Positions 23,980 through 31,895 of a stretch of DNA of 32,866 nucleotides are shown piece by piece. Origin of the DNA: JBOFOR01 sp051659545 (GTDB lineage Bacteria > Bacillota > Clostridia > Peptostreptococcales > Peptostreptococcaceae); contig NZ_JBOFOR010000075.1 of assembly GCF_051659545.1 (NCBI RefSeq), forward strand, positions 1 to 32,866, given 5' to 3'. The position numbers and the translations under genes were made by a program. The notes under the pieces were generated by a model. It saw nothing but the letters and a program-made list of their open reading frames with translations, did not search any database and was not told where the DNA came from. The stretch's first letter is position 1; each line of letters starts with the position of its first letter.

Positions 23980-24546
23980 TTAACCTACGAATAAAAGTTT
24001 TACACCTTGATTTATATTGGCAACATCTTTTCTCATTGCACTCATGGCATCGATATATAAATCATTATATAGATCATCAATTATATCATCTTGAATACCT
24101 GCTTTATGAGCGAGCTTGTCATCCTTGGTTTTTTAATGATTTTTTACGCTTTGCAACATATATAGGCTAATATCTTTCATTTTAGGAATTTCTACAAGTT
24201 CCTCAACGTATTCATCCATACCTATTTTTATTGTTTCCATAGCTATATTTACAGCATAATCACCAATTCTTTCTAACTCCATACAAATAGCTCCTAGTGC
24301 ATAAATTATTCTTAAGTCCTTTGCAAGAGGTTGCTTAAGAGCCATTAACTCTATACTTTTTTCTCTTATAATCTCTCTTAAATTATCTATATCATCATCG
24401 AGAATTAAAATGTCCTTGCATCCTTCTAGATTTTTGGCCACCATTGCATCTATTACTTTTGATACAATATTTTCACATAGTTCGATCATATCAACTGTTA
24501 AATCTGTTAAATTATTTATATTTAAATCTAAATTACTTAGGTTCAT
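23980..24546 (-). pseudogene. phoU: phoU remnant: internal stop and missing C-terminal end
   Basis: PhoU regulates Pst transport and phosphate signalling. The first 137 codons give a nearly complete N-terminal three-helix half (LMALKQPLAKDLRIIYALGA, MELERIGDYAVNIA). A TAA at 24133-24135 interrupts it. The same frame resumes for 50 codons as KTKDDKLAHKAG.. DDLYNDLYIDAMSAMRKDV.. GVKLLFVG, clearly the second PhoU half, and then stops at 23980. The expected RYLERIGDH end, about 30 residues, is missing and a terminator palindrome follows. The text NH-stop-KT suggests a lost base before A6 and a gained A, again a -1/+1 pair. There is only a 12-base gap from the pstC fragment; pstA and pstB are absent. 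Confidence 0.85.
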
Positions 24547-24558
24547 ATTGTTATCTAC

Positions 24559-24783
24559 TTACTTGTGACTTTTAACCAATTCTCTACCAAATATAAAATC
24601 TATTATGGAATATCCCTTAGATACAAAAGGTGTTAATCCTTTATAGAATACAAATCCTATTATTAGTAATAAACTTATAACTGCAACTAATGCGCTAATT
24701 AAAAATATTTTTTCTGTTAAAGCTTCTATAAAATATTTATTTTTATTTGACTTAGTAATATTTAAACTCTTTTTTAATTCCAT
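24559..24783 (-). pseudogene. pstC: pstC fragment (N-terminal 70 residues only)
   Basis: PstC is one of the two membrane permeases of the phosphate ABC importer. The first 65 residues (MELKKSLNITKSNKNKYF, one transmembrane helix IFLISALVAVISLLLIIG and GYSIIDFIFG) match the start of clostridial PstC. The frame then runs into RELVKSHK and a stop, replacing the remaining 230 or so residues. A normal GGAGG lies 5 bases before ATG 24783. The deletion that removed the rest of pstC must also have taken pstA and pstB, since phoU begins 12 bases later. Confidence 0.85.
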
Positions 24784-24810
24784 AAGTACCTCCAATATCT
24801 ATTCCAAATA

Positions 24811-24837
24811 AAATCTCCCTGCGATAAGAGAGATTTA
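24811..24837 (-). terminator. Intercistronic hairpin between pstS and pstC
   Basis: AAATCTC pairs with GAGATTT (extended by partial pairing) and a T-rich run follows on the minus strand. It resembles the attenuator that normally raises pstS expression over the downstream permease genes. Confidence 0.5.
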
Positions 24838-24854
24838 AATTAATTAGAATTATT

Positions 24855-25427
24855 TTATTTTATTTTTATTAGACCATTATCTTCTACTACTGTTTGTGCC
24901 TCTTTAGTAAGTTCCTCTGACTTATATCCAACTTTTTCTTGGAATGCATCCCTAGTTCCAGATCCATCTTCTCTACTTACTACTACTATAGGAATATCTT
25001 TACCGCTAACTTCCTTCCAATTGACTATCTTGCCTTTATATATATCTTTTATTTGATCTAATGTAAGATTTGTTACAGTATTAGATTTATTTATTATTAG
25101 GGCTATTCCATCGTATGCAATTTCAACTTCCTTAAGCCCTGTATTTTTTTCATCTTCTTTTAAATCACGAGAAGACATTCCTATTTGAACCGTTCCATTT
25201 ATACAATCATTTATACCCGCTGATGAACCTAATTGGTTTACTTGTACATTTATAGTTGGATTTGATGACTTAAATGCTTCGCCTTCTTTTTCAATTAATG
25301 GACCTACAGAAGTTGAACCTGATATGGTTACATTACTGCCACTTTCTTGTGGTTTAGAACATCCAATAATGCTCATAGACATTACCGCTATACTTGTCAA
25401 TATAGCAATTAACTTTTTATTGCTCAT
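24855..25427 (-). pseudogene. pstS: pstS with large internal in-frame deletion (phosphate-binding lipoprotein)
   Basis: PstS is the extracellular phosphate-binding lipoprotein. A signal peptide with lipobox SIIGC (Cys23) is present, followed by the expected VTISGSTSVGPLIEKEGEAF, QLGSSAGINDCINGT, IGMSSRDL and SREDGSGTRDAF (phosphate-contact loops of domain I and the start of domain II). At residue 179 the text jumps from ELTKEAQ to VVEDNGLIKIK, which looks like the natural C-terminal end of PstS. The total is 190 residues instead of about 280, so roughly 90 residues of domain II are missing in frame. The hinge and half the binding cleft are lost, so phosphate binding is unlikely, although the frame is open and a short lipoprotein could still be made. 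Confidence 0.8.
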
Positions 25428-25548
25428 GTTAATCCTCCGTTTTACTTATAGTGTTTTATACTTTCAATTAAATATAAAGAAATATAAAAATGTTAACCAC
25501 TTTACTTGTACTCATATTTTTTTATAAGTTACATTTAAAGAGATTAAC

Positions 25549-25581
25549 ATTTAATTTGATAAATTTAATATTTAATTTGAT
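25549..25581. repeat. 12-base direct repeat at the end of amt
   Basis: ATTTAATTTGAT occurs at 25549-25560 and 25570-25581, 21 bases apart, the second copy containing the amt stop codon. Probably a small local duplication. No terminator is seen between amt and pstS. Confidence 0.5.
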
Positions 25582-26852
25582 TCAGAGTTCAGTCTAGAAT
25601 TGAGTATAGATTTATCAGATACCTCAAACTCACTATAAGCAAGTTCACCATGCAAAGCCAAATCTAATCCTACAACTTCCTCTACCTCATCTACTCTTAT
25701 TCCAATAACTAAATCTATTAATTTAAGTATTACACATGTTATTATAAGAGAGAATATAGTAACGGAAATTACACTTATTAATTGAACTGCTAAAAGATGA
25801 GAATTTCCATACAAAATTCCATCTGCTCCTGCTGGATTTATTTTAGTACTAGCAAATATGCCTGTAGCTATACATCCCCAAATACCACCAATACCATGAC
25901 ATCCAAAAGCATCTAGAGCATCATCATATCCAATTTTTTTCTTAACTATATTAATAGTATAAAAACATATTATACCACCGACTACACCGATTATCATAGA
26001 AGCTTGAACATTAACAAATCCAGCTGCAGGTGTTATTGCAACAAGCCCTGCTATTCCACCAGTTATAAATCCAAGTAAAGTTGGTTTTCCATTTAATTTC
26101 CACTCACAAACCATCCAAGCTAATGCAGATGCTGAGCCTGCTGTATTTGTAACTAGAAATGCATTTACTGCTATATCATTTACAGCAAGTGCACTCCCTG
26201 CATTAAATCCAAACCAACCAAACCATAATAACGCTCCACCTAGTACAGTCATTGGGATATGATGAGGAGCTGCGCTATCTATATCTTTTCTTTTTCCTAG
26301 CATTATAGCAACTACTAGAGCTGATATTCCTGAGCTAATATGAACTACAGTTCCTCCAGCAAAATCTAATGCACCTAATGTTTTTAACCAGCCACCATCA
26401 CCCCATACCCAGTGAGCAATTGGATCATAGATAAAAGTACACCATAATATTAGAAATACAATAAATGCCTTAAATTTCATTCTTTCTGCAAATGCACCTG
26501 ATATAGGTGCTGGTGTCAATATTGCAAACATCAACTGGAATATCATAAACAATTGATGAGGAATTGTTGTACTATACGATTCATTAGGTAAGAATCCAAC
26601 TTCATTTAAAAATAAGTATTTGAAGCCTCCTATAAATCCTCCTATATTATCTCCAAAAGCTAGTGTGTAACCGATTAGCACCCATTGAATCGATACTATT
26701 CCTAAAGAACAATAACTATGCATTGCTGTGCTTAAAATATTTTTCTTTCTAACCATACCTCCATAAAATAAAGCTACTGCTGGTGTCATTAGCATAACTA
26801 GGCAAGCTGAAAAAATAACAAATGTTGTATCCACGTAATTAATACTGTTCAT
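25572..26852 (-). CDS. amt: Ammonium transporter Amt
   Basis: A 426-residue, 11-helix ammonium channel/transporter. Typical segments are MLMTPAVALFYGGMVRKKN (about 20-38), GDGGWLKTLGALDFAGGTVVHISSG with the family signature DFAGGTVVH, LLWFGWFGFNAGSA, and DAFGCHGIGGIWG, whose His belongs to the twin-His pore (HIS and CHG). The C-terminal cytoplasmic tail ends in VVGLDLALHGELAYSEFE, the conserved GLD--LHGE motif that regulates gating and is contacted by GlnK/PII proteins. No glnK gene lies beside it, which is less usual for amt. AAGGG precedes the ATG by about 8 bases. It is a single gene, separated from the dipeptidase by strong hairpins. Confidence 0.96.
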   Translation of the reverse strand: MNSINYVDTTFVIFSACLVMLMTPAVALFYGGMVRKKNILSTAMHSYCSLGIVSIQWVLIGYTLAFGDNIGGFIGGFKYLFLNEVGFLPNESYSTTIPHQLFMIFQLMFAILTPAPISGAFAERMKFKAFIVFLILWCTFIYDPIAHWVWGDGGWLKTLGALDFAGGTVVHISSGISALVVAIMLGKRKDIDSAAPHHIPMTVLGGALLWFGWFGFNAGSALAVNDIAVNAFLVTNTAGSASALAWMVCEWKLNGKPTLLGFITGGIAGLVAITPAAGFVNVQASMIIGVVGGIICFYTINIVKKKIGYDDALDAFGCHGIGGIWGCIATGIFASTKINPAGADGILYGNSHLLAVQLISVISVTIFSLIITCVILKLIDLVIGIRVDEVEEVVGLDLALHGELAYSEFEVSDKSILNSRLNSESN

Positions 26853-26930
26853 TTTTTACGCCCTTAATAAGTTATATTTTTTAACTACTTTATCCCTCGT
26901 TGGATTTGTAGCTTTAATGTATTTCAAAAA

Positions 26931-26976
26931 GAAGAGGTCTATAGAATTCTAATATATGAATTCTATAGACCTCTTA
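26931..26976 (-). terminator. Terminator of the dipeptidase gene
   Basis: A near-perfect stem of about 18 bp (AAGAGGTCTATAGAATTC and its complement) with a short loop; on the minus strand CTTCTTTTTG follows. Confidence 0.8.
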
Positions 26977-26985
26977 GTCTATCTA

Positions 26986-27012
26986 AAGGTACTTCATCGT
27001 ACCTTTTTTTAT
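26986..27012 (+). terminator. Hairpin with plus-strand T tract
   Basis: AAAGGTAC pairs with GTACCTTT over a 6-base loop, followed by T7 on the plus strand. No plus-strand gene precedes it for thousands of bases, so it either stops antisense transcription or ends an unrecognised small RNA. Confidence 0.6.
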
Positions 27013-27103
27013 TTTTATAATATAATATTATGTACTTTAACACTATTTGTCAATGCTTTAAATGTTAAAAAACTAACATTAATTGTTTTAACATTTAAAG
27101 TTT

Positions 27104-28042
27104 TTAAAGAACGTCCTTTATAACCCTTAAAGCATTTTTATACATGATTTTTTCAATATCTTTTTGAGAAAATCCAGATTTTAAAAGAGAATTTTGAAGC
27201 TTTTCTATTTGACTTATATTTTCTATTTCTAATCCATTTGGTATTCCATCAAAATCAGAACCCATAGATACTACATCTATTCCACCTATATTTACAATAT
27301 GCTTTATATGCTTTACCATATCTTCTACTTTAGATATGTACATATCGCCTAGAAATGCTTTGTAAAAGTTTATTCCTGTTACGCCACCTTTATCTGCTAG
27401 CGTTTTTATCATATCATCGGTAAGATTTCGAGTTACATTTGTTATAGTCCTTGAATTTGAATGAGATGCTATAAATGGCTTTTTAGCTATTTTAGCTACA
27501 TCATAAAAGCCGCCATCATTTAAATGAGATACATCTACTATAATACCTAATTCATTCATAGCTTCAACAGTATCTATTCCAAAGGGCTTTAATCCTTCAT
27601 TCTCAAATCCTTTTATACTATGAGAATAGCCTATTTCATTTTCATAATTCCAAGTTAAAGTAATTAACCTTACTCCTATTTCATATACAGAGTGTAAATT
27701 TTCTATTTTTCCATGTAATGCAGCTCCTTCTTCAATTGAAAGCATAGCCGATATTTTATTTTCATTTTCATTTTTTAATATATCATCATAATTTTTAATT
27801 AATGAGATACTATCTTTATATTTGTAGACTTCTTCAAAAAACTTATTTGACATAGCTTCAAATCTATTGAAAGGATCATTTTTATAAAGTTCTAAGTCAA
27901 AATAAAGTGCAAATACTTGGACTAATGAGTTAGCACTTTTAAGTTTTTGTATATCCACTGAAAAAATATTGTCAAAAAGATTACTTCCTTTATAATCCAT
28001 TAATTTATCTATGGTATCACAATGTAAATCTATTAATTTCAT
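27104..28042 (-). CDS. Membrane dipeptidase (peptidase family M19)
   Basis: A 312-residue zinc dipeptidase of the renal dipeptidase/PepD-type M19 family, which hydrolyses dipeptides and in some bacteria acts on D-amino-acid-containing ones. The binuclear metal site is complete: His7-x-Asp9 (DLHCDT), Glu104/105 (SIEEGAALHG), His in VDVSHLND, His in IASHSNSR, and Asp in MGSDFDGIP. No signal peptide or anchor is seen, so a cytoplasmic enzyme is expected. ATG 28042 is preferred because AGGAG lies 9 bases upstream; the ATG at 28051 overlaps the spacer. It lies downstream of gapA but is separated by a terminator and a large palindrome. Confidence 0.93.
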   Translation of the reverse strand: MKLIDLHCDTIDKLMDYKGSNLFDNIFSVDIQKLKSANSLVQVFALYFDLELYKNDPFNRFEAMSNKFFEEVYKYKDSISLIKNYDDILKNENENKISAMLSIEEGAALHGKIENLHSVYEIGVRLITLTWNYENEIGYSHSIKGFENEGLKPFGIDTVEAMNELGIIVDVSHLNDGGFYDVAKIAKKPFIASHSNSRTITNVTRNLTDDMIKTLADKGGVTGINFYKAFLGDMYISKVEDMVKHIKHIVNIGGIDVVSMGSDFDGIPNGLEIENISQIEKLQNSLLKSGFSQKDIEKIMYKNALRVIKDVL

Positions 28043-28090
28043 AATTATCATCTCCTAACTATGTAAAATGATATCATAAATATATACTTA

Positions 28091-28129
28091 TATACTATAA
28101 AATTATTTAAGCTGTAATTTTATAGTATA
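28091..28129. repeat. Perfect 15-bp inverted repeat upstream of the dipeptidase
   Basis: TATACTATAAAATTA (28091-28105) and TAATTTTATAGTATA (28115-28129) are exact inverted copies with a 9-base spacer. No T tract follows, so it is a poor terminator. It sits in the dipeptidase promoter region and could be an operator or a leader hairpin. Confidence 0.6.
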
Positions 28130-28131
28130 TA

Positions 28132-28166
28132 AAAAGAAGAGAAATTTAATATTTCTCTTCTTTTTA
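28132..28166 (-). terminator. Terminator after gapA
   Basis: AAAAAGAAGAGAAAT pairs with ATTTCTCTTCTTTTT over a short loop, with T-rich flanks on both strands. It lies 11 bases past the gapA stop. Confidence 0.85.
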
Positions 28167-28176
28167 ATTTACTTAA

Positions 28177-29208
28177 TTATATATTTTTAACTAAATTCAT
28201 ATTTTTTACTATGTAATTTACTAAATCAACAGTTCTAGTTGAATATCCCCATTCATTGTCATACCAAGAAATTACTTTAACCATGTTGTTGTCTAACACC
28301 ATAGTTGATAGTCCATCTATTATTGATGATCTTGAATCTTGTCTGTAATCAATAGATACTAAAGGCTTATTACTATATCCTAAAATTCCATTTAAACTAG
28401 TTTCAGAGGCTTCTTTTAATGCTATATTTACTTCTTCAACTGTAGCATTTTTCTTAAGTTCGCATACTAAATCAACCAGAGAAACTGTTGGAGTAGGAAC
28501 CCTTACAGAGAAACCATTTAATTTTCCTTCTAATTGAGGTAATACTTTTGCTACAGCTTTAGCAGCACCTGTAGTTGTTGGTATCATTGATTCAGCAGCA
28601 GCTCTTGCTCTTCTTAAATCTTTGTGATTTTTATCTAATATTTGTTGGTCATTAGTATATGAATGTATTGTTGTCATTAACCCTTTTTCTACTCCGAAAA
28701 CTTCATCTAATACCTTAACAAATGGTGCTAAGCAGTTTGTAGTGCAAGAAGCATTTGATATTATACTATGTAATTCATTATCATATTTGTCTTCGTTAAC
28801 CCCCATAACGATAGTTATATCTTCATTGATTCCAGGTGCAGTTATTACTACCTTTTTTGCACCAGCTTCAATGTGTTTCTGAGCCTTTTCTTTTTGAGTA
28901 AATAATCCTGTTGACTCTATAACTACATCTACCCCTAATTCTCCCCAAGGTATTTGTGCAGGATCGTTATGTCTTACTATTTTTACTTCTTTAGAATTTA
29001 TTACTAAAGTATCCTCATCTTTAACTTCTACTTCGCCTTTATAAGTTCCATAGCAAGAATCATAAGTAAATAAATGAGCTAACGTTTCTGCAGATGCTCT
29101 TGCGTTTATAGCTACTATTTCGATATTATCATCTAATCTTTCTTGAGCAATTCTTAATACAGCTCTTCCTATCCTTCCAAAACCATTCATTCCTACTTTT
29201 ACTTTCAC
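28177..29208 (-). CDS. gapA: Glyceraldehyde-3-phosphate dehydrogenase, type I
   Basis: The glycolytic enzyme that oxidises glyceraldehyde-3-phosphate to 1,3-bisphosphoglycerate with NAD. It has 343 residues. The Rossmann motif VGMNGFGRIGRAV starts at residue 5; the catalytic Cys155 lies in SNASCTTNCLAP, and TTIHSYTNDQ supplies the catalytic His. RVPTPTVSLVDLV and SWYDNEWGYSTR are also conserved. Translation starts at GTG 29208 with GGGGGA 9 bases upstream. A promoter lies at 29251-29279. It stands alone, not in a cggR-gap-pgk-tpi operon; a second gap copy may exist elsewhere. Confidence 0.97.
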   Translation of the reverse strand: MKVKVGMNGFGRIGRAVLRIAQERLDDNIEIVAINARASAETLAHLFTYDSCYGTYKGEVEVKDEDTLVINSKEVKIVRHNDPAQIPWGELGVDVVIESTGLFTQKEKAQKHIEAGAKKVVITAPGINEDITIVMGVNEDKYDNELHSIISNASCTTNCLAPFVKVLDEVFGVEKGLMTTIHSYTNDQQILDKNHKDLRRARAAAESMIPTTTGAAKAVAKVLPQLEGKLNGFSVRVPTPTVSLVDLVCELKKNATVEEVNIALKEASETSLNGILGYSNKPLVSIDYRQDSRSSIIDGLSTMVLDNNMVKVISWYDNEWGYSTRTVDLVNYIVKNMNLVKNI

Positions 29209-29250
29209 AATATAATCCCCCTTTTGATAATAAAGTCAAGTTTCATGATT

Positions 29251-29279
29251 ATTGTATACTATATATTTTAATAATTCAA
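29251..29279 (-). promoter_or_regulatory. gapA promoter
   Basis: On the minus strand: -35 TTGAAT (29279-29274), 17-base spacer, -10 TACAAT (29256-29251). The leader is about 40 bases long. Confidence 0.6.
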
Positions 29280-29349
29280 TATCTTTCAATAATTTAACAT
29301 TTTAATTATATTACCTCTATATCAGTTAACCACAGCTATAAAGGTAATA

Positions 29350-29381
29350 AGTAACGTAGATAAACCTACGTTACTTTTGAT
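29350..29381. terminator. Terminator hairpin downstream of hom
   Basis: AAGTAACGTAG pairs with CTACGTTACTT across a 6-base loop. The T run is better on the plus strand, but the position 45 bases past the hom stop suggests it ends hom transcription. Confidence 0.6.
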
Positions 29382-29424
29382 TAAATAGTTACACTAATAT
29401 TTTTAGTTTTATTGTAATCATAAA

Positions 29425-30633
29425 TTAACTTATTTTTAGAAGCTTGTTCACGCCTACACAATATCCTTTATCTTTTATAACACATAAGCTATTGTTTATC
29501 TCATATTCTGAATTAGCATGAACCATAATAGCTAATTCATCATCATCATCATTTAAGATATCATAGTTTTGCATACATTCTTTTATAACATGTATTATTT
29601 CATCTTTTTGGCAGTCCTTAAATCTTAAAAGTGCACTACATTTATTTTTTACTATTTTATTTACCTTTACTCTTGATTTTGTAAACGAGTTTATTGAAGC
29701 TGATCTATTATCTAAAATATCTAATAAATCTGAGTAAACCGCACTCCCTGTAGCTAATTTACCGGCTCCTTTACCTACAAAAGATAATTCTCCTACAGAA
29801 TCTCCATTTACAACAACTATATTAAATTCATTATCTACCATAGCTAGAATACTTTCATTTCCAACTAAAACTGGTCTAACAGATGCACTTACTACATCAT
29901 CCTCATATCTACTTTGGCCGACTAACTTAATTTTACAATTTAATTGCTTAGCATATTCCATATCCTTAGCATCTATATCAGTGATTCCTTCTAGATATAA
30001 ATCCTTCCAGTAGACTCTATTATTATAAGCTAGTGTAGATAGTATTGATAGTTTTCTTGCTGCATCATATCCTAAAACATCTGAGTCTGGATTAGCCTCT
30101 GCAAAGCCAAGTATCTGAGCTTGTTTTAAAGCATCATCATAAGATAAGCTTTCATTGTACATTTTTGATAGGATAAAGTTAGTAGTTCCATTTAAAATTG
30201 CATATATACTATCGATACTATTCCCTTCTAATGATTCTATTAAAGGTTTTAGTACTGGTATTCCTCCTCCTACAGATGCTTCAAATTTTATGTTTACATT
30301 ATTTTTATTAGATAATTCTACTAATTCATTTCCATGTTCTGCTAATAAATCTTTGTTTGCTGTAACTACATGTATTTTGCTACTTAAAGCTCTTTTTATA
30401 TATTCTAGAGATGGATTTAATCCTCCTATAAGCTCTACTAGTACATCAATGTTATTATTAAAAACATCATCTATATTAGTAGTTAATTTATCGAAATATT
30501 TTTTATCTTTATGTTTTGATTTGTCTTTAACTAATATCTTTACTATTTCTATATCTCTCTTACTTTTATTATTGTCGATTACATCTACTAAGCCACTACC
30601 TACTGTTCCATATCCTAAAATTCCTATTCTCAT
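29425..30633 (-). CDS. hom: Homoserine dehydrogenase
   Basis: This enzyme reduces aspartate semialdehyde to homoserine, the branch point to threonine and methionine. It has 402 residues. The NAD(P)-binding motif GILGYGTVGSGL (3-14) is followed by VTANKDLLAEHG (about 91-102), EASVGGGIPVLKPL (about 117), NGTTNFILSKM (about 148) and the signature EANPDSDVLGYDAARKLSIL (about 174-193), whose acidic and Lys residues act in catalysis. From about residue 325 an ACT-like regulatory domain (ALLRFKDCQKDEII) is present, so feedback control by threonine is likely. GGAGG lies 7-8 bases before the ATG. It is expressed behind a T-box leader. No thrB, thrC or lysC lies in the window. Confidence 0.95.
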   Translation of the reverse strand: MRIGILGYGTVGSGLVDVIDNNKSKRDIEIVKILVKDKSKHKDKKYFDKLTTNIDDVFNNNIDVLVELIGGLNPSLEYIKRALSSKIHVVTANKDLLAEHGNELVELSNKNNVNIKFEASVGGGIPVLKPLIESLEGNSIDSIYAILNGTTNFILSKMYNESLSYDDALKQAQILGFAEANPDSDVLGYDAARKLSILSTLAYNNRVYWKDLYLEGITDIDAKDMEYAKQLNCKIKLVGQSRYEDDVVSASVRPVLVGNESILAMVDNEFNIVVVNGDSVGELSFVGKGAGKLATGSAVYSDLLDILDNRSASINSFTKSRVKVNKIVKNKCSALLRFKDCQKDEIIHVIKECMQNYDILNDDDDELAIMVHANSEYEINNSLCVIKDKGYCVGVNKLLKIS

Positions 30634-30673
30634 TTTTATACCTCCAGATTTTATTTATATTATTTTTTATAAC

Positions 30674-30706
30674 AAAAAAAGACCCATCCCAATAAAGGGA
30701 CGAGTC
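30674..30706 (-). terminator. Second T-box terminator (hom-proximal)
   Basis: GACTCGTCCC pairs with GGGATGGGTC (one mismatch or wobble) with a U7 tract on the minus strand. It would be opened by the antiterminator containing T-box 2. Confidence 0.85.
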
Positions 30707-30782
30707 TTATACTCGCGGTTCCACCCAATTTAACGTTCAATGTACACTAAAAAATTAAATTCTTTTATTAATTCAGGAATGC

Positions 30783-30816
30783 AAAAAACTCCCGTCCTTA
30801 ATAAAAGGACGGGAGT
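30783..30816 (-). terminator. First T-box terminator
   Basis: A perfect ACTCCCGTCC/GGACGGGAGT stem with an AT loop and a U6 tract on the minus strand, directly after T-box 1. Confidence 0.88.
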
Positions 30817-31076
30817 ATAGTTCCCGCGGTTCCACCTAATTTAATTTTCAACTGTAATTGAAAATTCACTTTTCACTTTAACGCAGTTAACGTCTAATCT
30901 TACTAGAACTATAATAAGTAACTTCAGATAGAAGCTCATAGGTAGTTTTCAACTTATCTAACTAAAAAAACCTTACAGCCAAGGGTTTCTCTCTCTGGTA
31001 ATCGATTTAAGTTTACTCTTCCTATTCTTTGCTTTTAGACTATTTAATTTTTATAATACTAAGTATTATTAGTATT

Positions 31077-31105
31077 ATTTTATATAATATGCAGCTACTG
31101 TGCAA
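31077..31105 (-). promoter_or_regulatory. Promoter of the T-box-hom transcript
   Basis: -35 TTGCAC (31105-31100), 17-base spacer, -10 TAAAAT (31082-31077) on the minus strand. A TAATACTTAGTATTA palindrome lies just downstream. Confidence 0.55.
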
Positions 31106-31184
31106 TAATTTACTTATTTTTTTTTATATTTATTTAATTTTATATTTATTTTTTTGCAATTAGTATAATTAGTTGTTATTAAAG

Positions 31185-31883
31185 TTAGGTGGAGCAAGAG
31201 CAAATAAATGGTAAGCTTTGAATCCAAACTTCTCCTGGCCCTGTAAGAGTAGCAAAGAATAATCCTTCTCCTCCAAATAAAGTATTTTTTATGCCACCCA
31301 CAAATTCAATATTATAATTTATGTCTTTAGTCATTGCTACTAAACAACCTGTATCTACTTTTAGCTTTTGTCCTCTATCTAATGTTTTCTTTACTATAGT
31401 ACCTCCTGCATGTATAAATACTAAACCATCACCTTCTATCTTTTGAAGTATAAACCCTTCACCACCAAAAAATCCCGCACCAATTTTTTTAGTAAATGCA
31501 ATGCCAATTTCAACGCCTTTTGCTGCACATAAAAATGAATCCCTTTGACATATTATTTTTTCTTGATATTTAGATAAGTCAATCGAAATTATTTTTCCTG
31601 GATAAGGAGATGCAAATGATACTCTTTGTTTATAATCTCCTATGTTGGTAAAAGATGTTATAAAAATACTTTCTCCTGTTATAACTCTTTTTGCAGCGCC
31701 CCCTAATGCTGAAAATAGTCCTCCTTTACTAGAACCTCCAAATAATGTTTCCATTCTAACATCTTCATCCATCATTATCATTGCTCCAGCTTCTGCTATT
31801 ACACTTTCACCATTGTCTAATTCAATTTCTACAAATTGCATATCATCACCATAAAGCCTATATTCTATTTCATGTGATCTCAT
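31185..31883 (-). CDS. AIM24/TIGR00266-family protein
   Basis: A 232-residue cytosolic beta-helix protein of the AIM24 family (TIGR00266), whose biochemical role is unknown. The repeated glycine-rich turns are all present: DNGESVIAEAGAMIMMDEDV (about 23-42), GGLFSALGGAAKRVITGES, FFGGEGFILQKIEGDG, FIHAGGTIVKK, and LFGGEGLFFATLTGPGEVWIQSLPF. The last seven residues (ICSCST) do not look like a usual end; skipping one base after CCATTT gives a different short tail (FALAPPNFNNN), so a late frameshift is possible but would not affect the fold. GGGGAGG precedes the ATG. It lies 12 bases behind the YihY-family gene and should be co-transcribed with it. Confidence 0.85.
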   Translation of the reverse strand: MRSHEIEYRLYGDDMQFVEIELDNGESVIAEAGAMIMMDEDVRMETLFGGSSKGGLFSALGGAAKRVITGESIFITSFTNIGDYKQRVSFASPYPGKIISIDLSKYQEKIICQRDSFLCAAKGVEIGIAFTKKIGAGFFGGEGFILQKIEGDGLVFIHAGGTIVKKTLDRGQKLKVDTGCLVAMTKDINYNIEFVGGIKNTLFGGEGLFFATLTGPGEVWIQSLPFICSCST

Positions 31884-31895
31884 AATAAACCTCCC

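Larger units (their letters stand above)
30634..31070 (-). promoter_or_regulatory. T-box leader of hom, with two antiterminator/terminator units
   Basis: A leader that senses uncharged tRNA. The promoter-proximal part holds the Stem I region with the AGAGAGA motif (about 30990) and a candidate specifier region GAAAACTACCTATGAGC (30948-30934); ACT and ACC, both threonine codons, are adjacent there, which suits hom. The conserved T-box GGTGGAACCGCG appears twice: 30824-30837 and 30712-30726. Each copy is followed by its own terminator. Only about 55 bases separate terminator 1 from T-box 2, too few for a second Stem I. Confidence 0.88.

Noticed and set aside
24559..24783. A genuine small membrane protein instead of a pstC fragment
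   Set aside because: Its 65 N-terminal residues, the PstS remnant before it and the PhoU remnant after it fit a decayed pst operon much better.
30155..30733. 192-codon plus-strand frame over hom
   Set aside because: Antisense to the conserved catalytic part of homoserine dehydrogenase and runs into the T-box; no supporting ribosome site.
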